The notes beneath the pieces were generated by a model, which did no database searches, had not been told where the DNA came from, and was given only the letters and a program-made list of their open reading frames with translations. The translations under genes were made by a program, and so were the position numbers. From FEN-1219 sp037445815 (GTDB lineage: Bacteria; Pseudomonadota; Gammaproteobacteria; Steroidobacterales; Rariloculaceae), in contig JBBIJV010000216.1 in the NCBI GenBank assembly GCA_037445815.1, positions 1-5,430 on the forward strand: DNA of 5,430 nucleotides, in the 5' to 3' direction. The stretch's first letter is position 1. The number at the start of each line of letters is the position of its first letter. This document shows, one piece after another, positions 1 through 5,430 of this stretch.

Positions 1-2418
1 CGTCGCCTGGGATCGCAGCGGCTGGGCGCCCGGCTCCGCCGCGCCGCGTTTTCGCTCCGCGGCCGCTACGTTCGCTTTGACGCGGACGAAGCTGTCCGCC
101 GTGACGGACACGGAGTCGATGCCGGCCTCCACGAGGAGCTCCACGAAGGCCGGCTTGTCGCTCGGCGCTTGCCCGCAGAGGCTCACCTTCCGACCGGCCG
201 CATGCGCCGTCTCGATGACGGAACGAATCAGCCGCGTGACGGCTTCGTTGCTCTCGTCGAACAGGCGCTTCAAGGGCGCCGAATCGCGGTCCACGCCGAG
301 CGTGAGCTGCGTGAGGTCGTTGCTGCCGATCGAGAAGCCGTCGAACCGCGCCGCGAACTGCTCGGCGAGAACCACGTTCGACGGAATCTCGCACATGACG
401 TACACCTCGAGACCGTCCACGCCGCGCTCGAGCCCGTTCTCGGCCATCACCGCGAGCACGGCGTCGGCCTCCTCGGGCGTGCGGCAGAACGGAATCATGA
501 CGACGACGTTCGTGAGGCCGATCTCCTCGCGCACGCGCTTCAGCGCGCGGCACTCGAGCGCGAAGCCGTCGCGGTATTCCGTGTAGTAGCGGCTCGCCCC
601 GCGCCAGCCGAGCATCGGGTTCTCTTCCTTGGGCTCGAACGCGCTGCCTCCGAGAAGACGCGCGTACTCGTTCGTCTTGAAATCGCTGGTGCGGACGATG
701 ACGGGGTGCGGGTGGTGCGCCGCGGCGATGCGCGCGATACCGGACGCGAGCTTCGCGACGAAATACTCCTGCGGGCTCGGCCAACCCATAGTGAGCTTTT
801 CGAGGCGCGCGCGATCACGCCGCGAAGACGCGGCCTCGGGCCGCGCGAGCGCAAGCGGGTGCGCCTTGATGTCGTGACCGATGATGAACTCGATGCGCGC
901 GAGACCGACGCCGTCCGCGGGCAAGCGCCACCAGCGGAACGCCGCGGCGGGATTGGCGACGTTGAGCAGCACCTTCGTGCGCGTGGCGGGAATGCTGGCC
1001 GTGTCGAGCGTGTGCCGCGCGAACTCGGCGGCGCCTTCGTAGACGACGCCCGTGTCGCCCTCGGCGCACGAGACCGTGACCGTGGCGCCGTCGCGCAGCA
1101 CGGCCGTCGCCGTGCCGGTCCCGACGACGGCGGGCAACCCGAGCTCGCGGCTCACGATTGCGGCGTGCGATGTGCGGCCGCCCAAGTCGGTCACGACGGC
1201 GGCGGCGAGCTTCATGACGGGCACCCAGTCGGGATCCGTGATGCCCGTGACCAGCACGCTTCCCGGCACGAACCGGCCGATGTCCTCGGCACTCTTCAGC
1301 ACGCAAACGGGGCCCACGGCGATCGCTTCGCCGACGGCGGCGCCCGTGAGCAGCCGCGCACCGGCGCGTTTGAGCTCGTAGGTCTCGAGCAGTGCCGAAG
1401 GGCGGCGCGCTTGCACGGTCTCGGGCCGGGCCTGGAGCACGTACAGCTCGCCCGTGCGCCCGTCCTTGGCCCACTCCATGTCCATCGGCTTGCCGTAGTG
1501 CCGCTCGATCGCGACGGCGGCGCGCGCCAGCTCGAGCACCTCGTCGTCGGTCAACACGAACGCGTTGCGCTCGCGCGCGCTCGTGCGCCGCAAATCCGTG
1601 GCCGCGCCGCGCCGTCCGTACACGAGCTTGCGCTCTTTGCGTCCGAGCTTGCGCTCGACGATCGGCCGGCACGCGAGGTCGTCGAGCAACGGCTTGAAGA
1701 CGCGATACTCGTCGGGATCCACGCTGCCTTGCACCACCGTCTCGCCGAGACCGTAGTTTGCGTTGATGACGACGAGGCGCGGGAAGCCCGTCTCGGTATC
1801 GACCGAAAACATCACGCCTGCGCCCGCGCGATCGGAGCGCACCATCGGCTGCACGCCCGCCGAAAGCGCAACGCGAATCTGATCGATGCCCCGGTTCTCG
1901 CGGTAGCTGATGGCCCGGTCCGTGTACAACGACGCGAAACAAGCGCGCACGGCGTCGAGCAACGCGGCTTCGCCGCGCACGTTGAGGTAGGTTTCCTGCT
2001 GACCGGCGAAGCTCGCCTCGGGCAGGTCCTCGGCCGTCGCGCTCGAGCGCACGGCGACGGCCGGCTCGCGCTCGCCGCGTGACGACGCGAGCCGCCGATA
2101 CGCCGCGCGAATCTCGTCCGCGACCTCTGCCGGCATCGCCCCGGCGCACATCGCGTCGCGGACCCTTTTCCCGGCTTCTTCGAGCGGCACGCGCCGCGCC
2201 GCGTAATCGGCCATCGCGGCCGAGATGACTTTGTCGACGCCGTTCGCGGCGACGAACGCCGAATAGGCGGAAGTCTCGGTCGCGAACCCGCCGACGGCGC
2301 GGACTCCCGCTTGCGTCAGGTGTCGAAGCAGCTCTCCGAGGGAGGCGTTCTTGCCGCCGACGCGGGCCACGTCGCGCATCGACACTGCTTCGAGCGGGAC
2401 GACATAACTCGCGGTCAT
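1..2418 (-). CDS. ppsA: Phosphoenolpyruvate synthase (pyruvate, water dikinase), 3' end cut by window edge
   Basis: The enzyme makes PEP from pyruvate, ATP and water, releasing AMP and phosphate; it is cytoplasmic and feeds gluconeogenesis. From the ATG at 2416-2418 the frame is open for 806 codons to base 1 with no stop. The N-terminus carries VGGKNASLGE (about residues 21-30) and an ATP-grasp region with AVRSSATAEDLPEASFAGQQ. The phosphohistidine domain has GGRTSHAAIVSRELG, with catalytic His418 (E. coli His421). The preceding Thr416 is the position that PpsR-type regulatory kinases modify in E. coli. The C-terminal pyruvate/PEP barrel shows EENPMLGWRGA, MCEIPSN, FDGFSIGSNDLTQL and CGQAPSD with catalytic Cys748 (E. 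coli Cys751). All core catalytic motifs are intact. The constant three-residue offset supports the start, although no strong Shine-Dalgarno is visible. E. coli PpsA is 792 residues, so this protein already has a C-terminal tail at least 17 residues longer, rich in Ala, Arg and Glu. It begins 22 bases after the cytochrome stop and is probably the last gene seen of a three-gene operon. Confidence 0.95.
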   Translation of the reverse strand, partial: MTASYVVPLEAVSMRDVARVGGKNASLGELLRHLTQAGVRAVGGFATETSAYSAFVAANGVDKVISAAMADYAARRVPLEEAGKRVRDAMCAGAMPAEVADEIRAAYRRLASSRGEREPAVAVRSSATAEDLPEASFAGQQETYLNVRGEAALLDAVRACFASLYTDRAISYRENRGIDQIRVALSAGVQPMVRSDRAGAGVMFSVDTETGFPRLVVINANYGLGETVVQGSVDPDEYRVFKPLLDDLACRPIVERKLGRKERKLVYGRRGAATDLRRTSARERNAFVLTDDEVLELARAAVAIERHYGKPMDMEWAKDGRTGELYVLQARPETVQARRPSALLETYELKRAGARLLTGAAVGEAIAVGPVCVLKSAEDIGRFVPGSVLVTGITDPDWVPVMKLAAAVVTDLGGRTSHAAIVSRELGLPAVVGTGTATAVLRDGATVTVSCAEGDTGVVYEGAAEFARHTLDTASIPATRTKVLLNVANPAAAFRWWRLPADGVGLARIEFIIGHDIKAHPLALARPEAASSRRDRARLEKLTMGWPSPQEYFVAKLASGIARIAAAHHPHPVIVRTSDFKTNEYARLLGGSAFEPKEENPMLGWRGASRYYTEYRDGFALECRALKRVREEIGLTNVVVMIPFCRTPEEADAVLAVMAENGLERGVDGLEVYVMCEIPSNVVLAEQFAARFDGFSIGSNDLTQLTLGVDRDSAPLKRLFDESNEAVTRLIRSVIETAHAAGRKVSLCGQAPSDKPAFVELLVEAGIDSVSVTADSFVRVKANVAAAERKRGAAEPGAQPLRSQAT

Positions 2419-2440
2419 GGCGCGATGCCCGCTTCGGCGC

Positions 2441-2905
2441 CTACTGCGCCGCCGCGCGGCCGCGTGAGCGTTCCGCTTCTTCGCGCTGCACGGACTCGAG
2501 GTATTCCACGAGCTTGTTGATCGCGTTGCGGACCGCGCGCTCCGCATTCGCGTCTCCGCCCTCCTCGACCCAAAACTCGTAGCCCCAGACCGGCATCGTG
2601 CGCGTGCCGTGCGCGCGCAGGTCGACTCCTCGGCCGTCGACGACGTCGCGGATCAACATCGAAGGAAATTCGCCGTAGCGCACGGCGATCGTCGTCAAGT
2701 CCGGCACGGCGACGTTCAGCGAGCGGGCAACGGGACCGTCGCCGCGCGCCTCGGCTCCGTGGCAGCTCCCACAGAAGCGGCCGAACAGCTCCTCGCCGCT
2801 GTAATCGTCGAGCGTAACGGCATCGAACTGGGCCGCGGCGCCGCCGCAGGCGAGCGCCGCCGTCGCGGCGGCGGCGAGCCACGCAGAACGTTCAGTCATC
2901 GGCAT
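2441..2905 (-). CDS. Small mono-haem c-type cytochrome, exported
   Basis: This 154-residue protein is a class I-like cytochrome c, expected to carry electrons in the periplasm or at the membrane. Residues 1-25 form a signal peptide: a charged start (MTER), an Ala-rich hydrophobic core and an AAA|Q-type cleavage site. The haem site is FCGSCH, with Cys45, Cys48 and axial His49. Met104 in TMPVWGYEFW is the likely sixth ligand. An amphipathic helix (about 120-140) resembles the usual C-terminal helix and is followed by a charged tail of about 14 residues. Cys20 in ALAC gives a weak lipobox (Ala at -3), so a lipoprotein is possible but not favoured. The start at 2905 is preferred because GAGG (2912-2915) lies six bases upstream; a second ATG at 2897-2899 is possible. 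The start overlaps the end of the usp gene by 14 bases, implying translational coupling. The redox partner cannot be told from sequence. Confidence 0.9.
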   Translation of the reverse strand: MPMTERSAWLAAAATAALACGGAAAQFDAVTLDDYSGEELFGRFCGSCHGAEARGDGPVARSLNVAVPDLTTIAVRYGEFPSMLIRDVVDGRGVDLRAHGTRTMPVWGYEFWVEEGGDANAERAVRNAINKLVEYLESVQREEAERSRGRAAAQ

Positions 2906-3794
2906 CGGGCGCCTCGAACTCGAGCGGCTTGATGATCACGAGATCGCACGGCAACCGATCGAGCACGCGTTCGGCCGTGCTGCCGATGAACAGGCGCTTC
3001 AGGCCGCGGCGCGCGACCGCGCCCATGACGACGAAATCGGCGTGGTGCTCCTTGGCGGCCTTCAAGAGGCTTTCGTGAGCGAGCCCCTCGTAGAGGTGGC
3101 GCTTGCCGCCGAGCGCGGCATGGGAATCGAGGAACTTCTCCAGGGCCGCGCGATGCTGCTCCGCGATGACGTCCCGCACGTCCGGCGGCAGGCCCGCGCC
3201 GAGCGGCGCGGCGAACGAGTGGATGACGTGCAGATGGCCGCGCAGCACGCGCGCAAGGTCGGCCGCAAACGTGAAGATCCGGTCGTCGAGCGCCGCGGGC
3301 TTATCGTGCTCGTTAGTGGGGTCGACGGCCGCGAGCACGTTCGGCTCGGCCGCGAGCGCGCGATCCTTGACGAGCAAGAGCGGCGCCGGGCAGTCGCGCA
3401 CCAGGTGCCAATCGACGTTCGTCAGCAACGTGCGTTGCAAGAGGTTGTGGTGTTGCGTGTCTTTCGCGACGAGCCAGTAGTCGTGCGCCGCTGCCTGCTT
3501 GACGATCGCGCGATCGAACGGGTGATCCCAGACGACGTCCACGCTGACCGTGAGCCCGCGCCGGCGGAGCGGGCTCGCGAGCTCCTCGAGCTGCGCGCGG
3601 CGGCGTGCGAGCAGCGCCTCGCGAGGGCCGGAGCTCTTCGCGTTGCGTCCGGCATCGAGGTCGGGATCGTAATCGCACGCGAAAAGCTCGAGCCGCGCGC
3701 CGGCTTGCGTCGCGAGCCACGCGGCACGCTCGAGCACGGACTGCGCGCCTCGGACGTTGAGATCGGCGATGACGAGTATCGTGTTGTCGCGCAT
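2892..3794 (-). CDS. uspE: Tandem-domain universal stress protein, UspE-like
   Basis: This 300-residue cytoplasmic protein has two Usp domains, about residues 3-143 and 150-290. The layout and the segment DWHLVRDCPAPLLLVKD (128-144) at the end of the first domain closely resemble E. coli UspE (DWHLLRKCPSPVWMVKD, recalled from memory). Domain 2 ends with VMGAVARRGLKRLFIGSTAE and CDLVIIKP, the usual nucleotide-loop region. The classical ATP motif G-2X-G-9X-G-(S/T) reads G258-2X-A261-9X-G271-S272, so the second glycine is replaced and ATP binding is uncertain. Domain 1 lacks the motif, as is common in UspE proteins. Usp proteins support survival in growth arrest, starvation or low oxygen; the exact role here is inferred. 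The ATG at 3792-3794 has GGAG (3800-3803) five bases upstream. It is the first gene of the minus-strand cluster and overlaps the cytochrome gene. The symbol reflects family resemblance, not proven orthology. Confidence 0.9.
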   Translation of the reverse strand: MRDNTILVIADLNVRGAQSVLERAAWLATQAGARLELFACDYDPDLDAGRNAKSSGPREALLARRRAQLEELASPLRRRGLTVSVDVVWDHPFDRAIVKQAAAHDYWLVAKDTQHHNLLQRTLLTNVDWHLVRDCPAPLLLVKDRALAAEPNVLAAVDPTNEHDKPAALDDRIFTFAADLARVLRGHLHVIHSFAAPLGAGLPPDVRDVIAEQHRAALEKFLDSHAALGGKRHLYEGLAHESLLKAAKEHHADFVVMGAVARRGLKRLFIGSTAERVLDRLPCDLVIIKPLEFEAPDADD

Positions 3795-3799
3795 ACGGA

Positions 3800-3803
3800 C
3801 TCC
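3800..3803 (-). promoter_or_regulatory. Ribosome binding site of the uspE-like gene
   Basis: GGAG on the minus strand, five bases before the ATG at 3794. It fixes the start of the 300-residue frame over the out-of-frame ATG at 3817. Confidence 0.6.
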
Positions 3804-3878
3804 AAGACTACGCTCAAAGGTACACCGGCGCTCGACCCGCCGGCGTGCGGCTTCTACTTACGCGCCCGCTAGGGGATG

Positions 3879-3914
3879 TACGTATTGGGGCGGCCCGTGC
3901 GGTCCGACGAGAAT
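3879..3914 (+). promoter_or_regulatory. Tentative promoter with an adjacent TACGTA palindrome for the CBS gene
   Basis: The 143-base gap between divergent genes contains the palindrome TACGTA (3879-3884). Directly after it lies TTGGGG (3885-3890, 3 of 6 matches to a -35), an 18-base spacer and GAGAAT (3909-3914, 4 of 6 matches to a -10). Transcription would start near 3921, giving a very short leader, and would place TACGTA at about -40, typical of an activator site overlapping the -35. A related hexamer, TACTTA, lies at 3855-3860, at about -63. A weak -35 with an activator site is consistent with regulated expression, but the match is modest and the regulator unknown. No convincing -35/-10 pair was found for the minus-strand operon. 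Confidence 0.25.
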
Positions 3915-3925
3915 CCTACTTCAAC

Positions 3926-3930
3926 GGAGG
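3926..3930 (+). promoter_or_regulatory. Ribosome binding site of the CBS-domain gene
   Basis: GGAGG lies seven bases before the ATG at 3938 and ten before a second ATG at 3941. The spacing favours 3938, but the two starts differ by a single Met. Confidence 0.7.
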
Positions 3931-3937
3931 ACCGTAA

Positions 3938-4390
3938 ATGATGGCCGTCAACCTGCTCTGCAACCCGAACGTCGCGACCATCGGCAGGAGCCGAGGAGTC
4001 GCGGAAGCAGCCGCCCTGATGCGCGACCAGCACGTCGGTAACCTGATCGTCGTCGAGCCGCGCGGCGGCGCCCTCGTGCCCGTCGGCATTTTGACCGATC
4101 GCGACATCGTCGTCGGCGTGATCGCGAAAGGCGTCTCGCCGGACGCCGTCACCGTCGGCGACGCGATGACGCGCGATCTACTGACGGTTCGCGAAGACGC
4201 GAGCCTCGAGTTCGCGCTGCGCGAGATGCGCCGCTACGGCGTTCGCCGCGCCCCGGTGGTCCGGGCCAACGGCGATCTCGTCGGCGTCATCGCCGTGGAC
4301 GACGTCATTCAGCACCTCGCCGTGCAGCTCGGCCGCCTGGCCGACTTGATACGCGTCGAGCAGGACGCCGAGCTCCGCGCGCGGCCGTGA
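3938..4390 (+). CDS. Two-CBS-domain protein (probable nucleotide-sensing regulator)
   Basis: This 150-residue soluble protein consists almost entirely of a CBS pair (Bateman module). CBS1 spans about residues 9-62 and ends in GILTDRD (50-56), which fits the adenosyl-ligand pattern G-h-x-T-x-x-D. CBS2 spans about 76-128, begins with VGDAMTRDLLTV and ends in GVIAVDD (116-122), where Ala replaces the usual Thr/Ser. A short charged helix (about 129-150) closes the protein. There is no catalytic, DNA-binding or membrane domain. Stand-alone CBS pairs generally bind AMP, ATP, NAD or related ligands and control partner proteins; the ligand and partner here are unknown. The gene is divergent from the usp-cytochrome-ppsA cluster and lies immediately upstream of the dksA-like gene, which suggests an energy or redox stress role. 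Confidence 0.92.
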   Translation: MMAVNLLCNPNVATIGRSRGVAEAAALMRDQHVGNLIVVEPRGGALVPVGILTDRDIVVGVIAKGVSPDAVTVGDAMTRDLLTVREDASLEFALREMRRYGVRRAPVVRANGDLVGVIAVDDVIQHLAVQLGRLADLIRVEQDAELRARP

Positions 4391-4398
4391 GACAGGCC

Positions 4399-4782
4399 AT
4401 GACCGTCGAACACGACAAGGCAGCGCTGCGCGATGTGCGTCGAGCGCTGCTCGATCGGCGCGCGGCGCTCGCGGGCGAGATCGAGGCAGGCGTCGCAATC
4501 CGCGGCAGCAAGGAAGGCGGCAACGTCATGGACTCGGCCGAGCTCGCCGCCGACGACGTGGCGCGCGACGTGCTGATCGCCGAGATCGACCGCGACGCCT
4601 CCGAGGTTGCCGCGATCGACGCGGCCCTCGCGCGCCTCGATGCCGGCACTTATGGACTGTGCGTCGACTGCGGCGCAGCAATCGATGCGGCACGTCTCGA
4701 GCGCGTGCCCGAGACGGCCCGCTGCACGCCGTGCCAACGGCGCCACGAGGCTGACACCGGGGCGCGAATCCCCCGTCTGTGA
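4399..4782 (+). CDS. DksA/TraR-family C4 zinc-finger protein
   Basis: The 127-residue protein has the DksA/TraR arrangement: an N-terminal helical hairpin (about 5-80) and a C-terminal zinc finger C-X2-C-X17-C-X2-C with Cys88, Cys91, Cys109 and Cys112. TYGLCVDCGAAI and RLERVPETARC match the DksA finger well. DksA-type proteins enter the RNA polymerase secondary channel and, with ppGpp, retune promoters. The coiled-coil tip reads NVMDSA where E. coli DksA has DPVDRA, so Asp74 and Ala76 are matched (Asp45, Ala47) but Asp71 is replaced by Asn42. It is shorter than E. coli DksA (151 residues), so it is probably an accessory DksA-like protein rather than the main DksA. The ATG at 4399 follows the CBS stop by 8 bases, with GAGA (4389-4392) as a weak ribosome site. 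A GTG at 4387, overlapping the CBS stop as GTGA, would add four residues. Either start implies co-transcription with the CBS gene. Confidence 0.9.
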   Translation: MTVEHDKAALRDVRRALLDRRAALAGEIEAGVAIRGSKEGGNVMDSAELAADDVARDVLIAEIDRDASEVAAIDAALARLDAGTYGLCVDCGAAIDAARLERVPETARCTPCQRRHEADTGARIPRL

Positions 4783-4840
4783 AATGCGTTCGTAAAGGCC
4801 TGCGCCGGCGAGCCGACATCATGCCTCGAGAGCATTGGCC

Positions 4841-4845
4841 GGGAG
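4841..4845 (+). promoter_or_regulatory. Ribosome binding site deciding the GTG start at 4855
   Basis: GGGAG lies nine bases before GTG 4855. No ATG exists in this frame between the upstream stop (4780-4782) and 4855, so this site supports a GTG start. The 72-base gap 4783-4854 shows no clear promoter and no terminator with a T-run. Confidence 0.45.
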
Positions 4846-4854
4846 CCCATCGCC

Positions 4855-5430
4855 GTGGAAGCCGTCATCTTGACCCCGTCGGCCTGGCTGCCTTCGTTCG
4901 ACAGACACGGGGCATGCGACGGCACGTGCCATGGTGGGCGGCCTCCAGCCGGCAACGCCGAGACGTCCGTCGCGGCCCTGCGCTATCGGCGCAGCGAGCG
5001 CACGACGCTCTACATCGAGACTCGGGAAGGCGACGTCGTCCGCCTGAGAATCGAAGCTCGCAGCGCGCTCGACGCCAAAGCCACCTGGGCAGCGGGGGAA
5101 GTGGATTTCCAAGAAGCGCAGGCAAGTGCACGTTCTGCCTTGAAAATCAGGCTCAGGGTAGAGGGCGATCTCAATGCCGATGAGCTCTCCGCCATCCGCA
5201 GCGTCGTAGAGCAGGCGAGCGGGCTCGCGGCCGAGCTCTTCGCGGGCGAGGCGCCAAAGGCGTTCGCATCCGCGGCCGCGCTCGAGATCGACGGCGCGCA
5301 GCTGGCGCGCGTTGGCTTCAGACTCAGCGTCCGCGAGCACCTGACGTACGCGGCGATCGGCAGCCACCGCCCGGCGCCGGCTGCGGTGCCGGCGCCCGAG
5401 CACGAGCCCTCGGCGACCGCTCCGCCAGCC
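4855..5430 (+). CDS. DUF5610-like protein of unknown function, 3' end cut by window edge
   Basis: The frame is open for 192 codons from GTG 4855 to the last base, with no stop. Three blocks are visible. Residues 1-45 are low in structure and contain a CDGTCH cluster. Residues 46-103 look beta-rich, with TTLYIETREGDVVRLRIEA and later ALKIRLRVEGDL. Residues 104-165 are helical: GDLNADELSAIRSVVEQASG, then AAELFAGEAPKAFASAAALEIDGAQLARVGFRLSV. The pattern of a beta strand with GDVV, then GDL-x-x-DEL, a helix, F-x-G and a final strand resembles DUF5610-type proteins of gammaproteobacteria; this is from memory and no function is known to me. From about residue 171 the chain is Pro/Ala-rich, probably a linker to something beyond the window. 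No signal peptide or membrane segment is seen. It lies 72 bases after the dksA-like gene on the same strand; co-transcription is possible but not shown. An antisense frame over the same bases shows no recognisable family pattern. Confidence 0.75.
   Translation, partial: MEAVILTPSAWLPSFDRHGACDGTCHGGRPPAGNAETSVAALRYRRSERTTLYIETREGDVVRLRIEARSALDAKATWAAGEVDFQEAQASARSALKIRLRVEGDLNADELSAIRSVVEQASGLAAELFAGEAPKAFASAAALEIDGAQLARVGFRLSVREHLTYAAIGSHRPAPAAVPAPEHEPSATAPPA

Noticed and set aside
169..2082. A 637-codon plus-strand open frame opposite ppsA
   Set aside because: It lies antisense to a gene with all PEP synthase motifs. The translation is Arg/Ala/His-rich low-complexity sequence with no family pattern, as expected opposite GC-rich coding DNA.
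815..2149. A 444-codon minus-strand open frame inside ppsA
   Set aside because: It is in another frame of the same strand, is extremely Arg-rich and overlaps the ppsA core. It is a GC-rich artefact.
3825..3843. Inverted repeat CCGGCG-N7-CGCCGG between the divergent genes
   Set aside because: The arms are only 6 bp of pure GC and no T-run follows; this is expected by chance in DNA of this composition.
3042..3872. A 276-codon plus-strand open frame over the usp gene
   Set aside because: It is antisense to the clear UspE-like gene and would cover the divergent control region; no domain pattern is visible.
4821..4835. Imperfect palindrome after the dksA-like gene, considered as a terminator
   Set aside because: The stem has only four paired bases before a mismatch and no T-run follows.
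4780..4857. Possible readthrough fusion of the dksA-like gene to the next gene, since both share one frame across a single TGA
   Set aside because: The 24 linking codons lack domain character, and a separate ribosome site plus GTG explains the second gene.
4915..4932. CDGTCH considered as a haem-binding site
   Set aside because: It has three residues between the cysteines instead of two, and the protein has no signal peptide for export.
4819..5403. A 194-codon minus-strand open frame opposite the right-edge gene
   Set aside because: It shows no coherent domain pattern, while the opposite strand gives a beta-helix arrangement with a ribosome site.

Overview
The window is GC-rich, compactly coded bacterial DNA. 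The protein families (a UspE-type tandem stress protein, PEP synthase, a DksA/TraR zinc-finger protein and a DUF5610-like protein) suggest a proteobacterium, most likely a gammaproteobacterium, although a betaproteobacterium cannot be excluded. No rRNA, tRNA, CRISPR array, transposase or long repeat was seen. No stretch longer than about 150 bases lacks a gene.

Layout. The left part (1-3794) is a three-gene minus-strand cluster transcribed in the order uspE-like gene, small c-type cytochrome, ppsA. The first two genes overlap and the third follows after 22 bases, so they probably form one operon. ppsA runs off the left edge: 806 codons are open from its ATG and no stop is reached. A 143-base divergent intergenic region (3795-3937) separates this cluster from plus-strand genes. 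These encode a two-CBS-domain protein (3938-4390) and, 8 bases after its stop, a DksA/TraR-family C4 zinc-finger protein (4399-4782). After a 72-base gap, a further plus-strand gene with a GTG start (4855) runs off the right edge. It resembles the DUF5610 family and is not obviously part of the same unit.

How the genes may work together. This is inference. A universal stress protein, an energy-sensing-type CBS protein, a periplasmic cytochrome, the gluconeogenic enzyme PEP synthase and an RNA-polymerase-binding DksA-like factor look like a compact set for surviving energy or oxygen limitation. It recalls low-oxygen persistence loci described in other proteobacteria, such as the lxa locus of Burkholderia. 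The divergent region carries a palindromic TACGTA next to a weak sigma-70-like promoter, a reasonable place for a shared activator. The individual families are all known. The most interesting points are the combination, the shared control region, the altered DksA tip and the right-edge gene.
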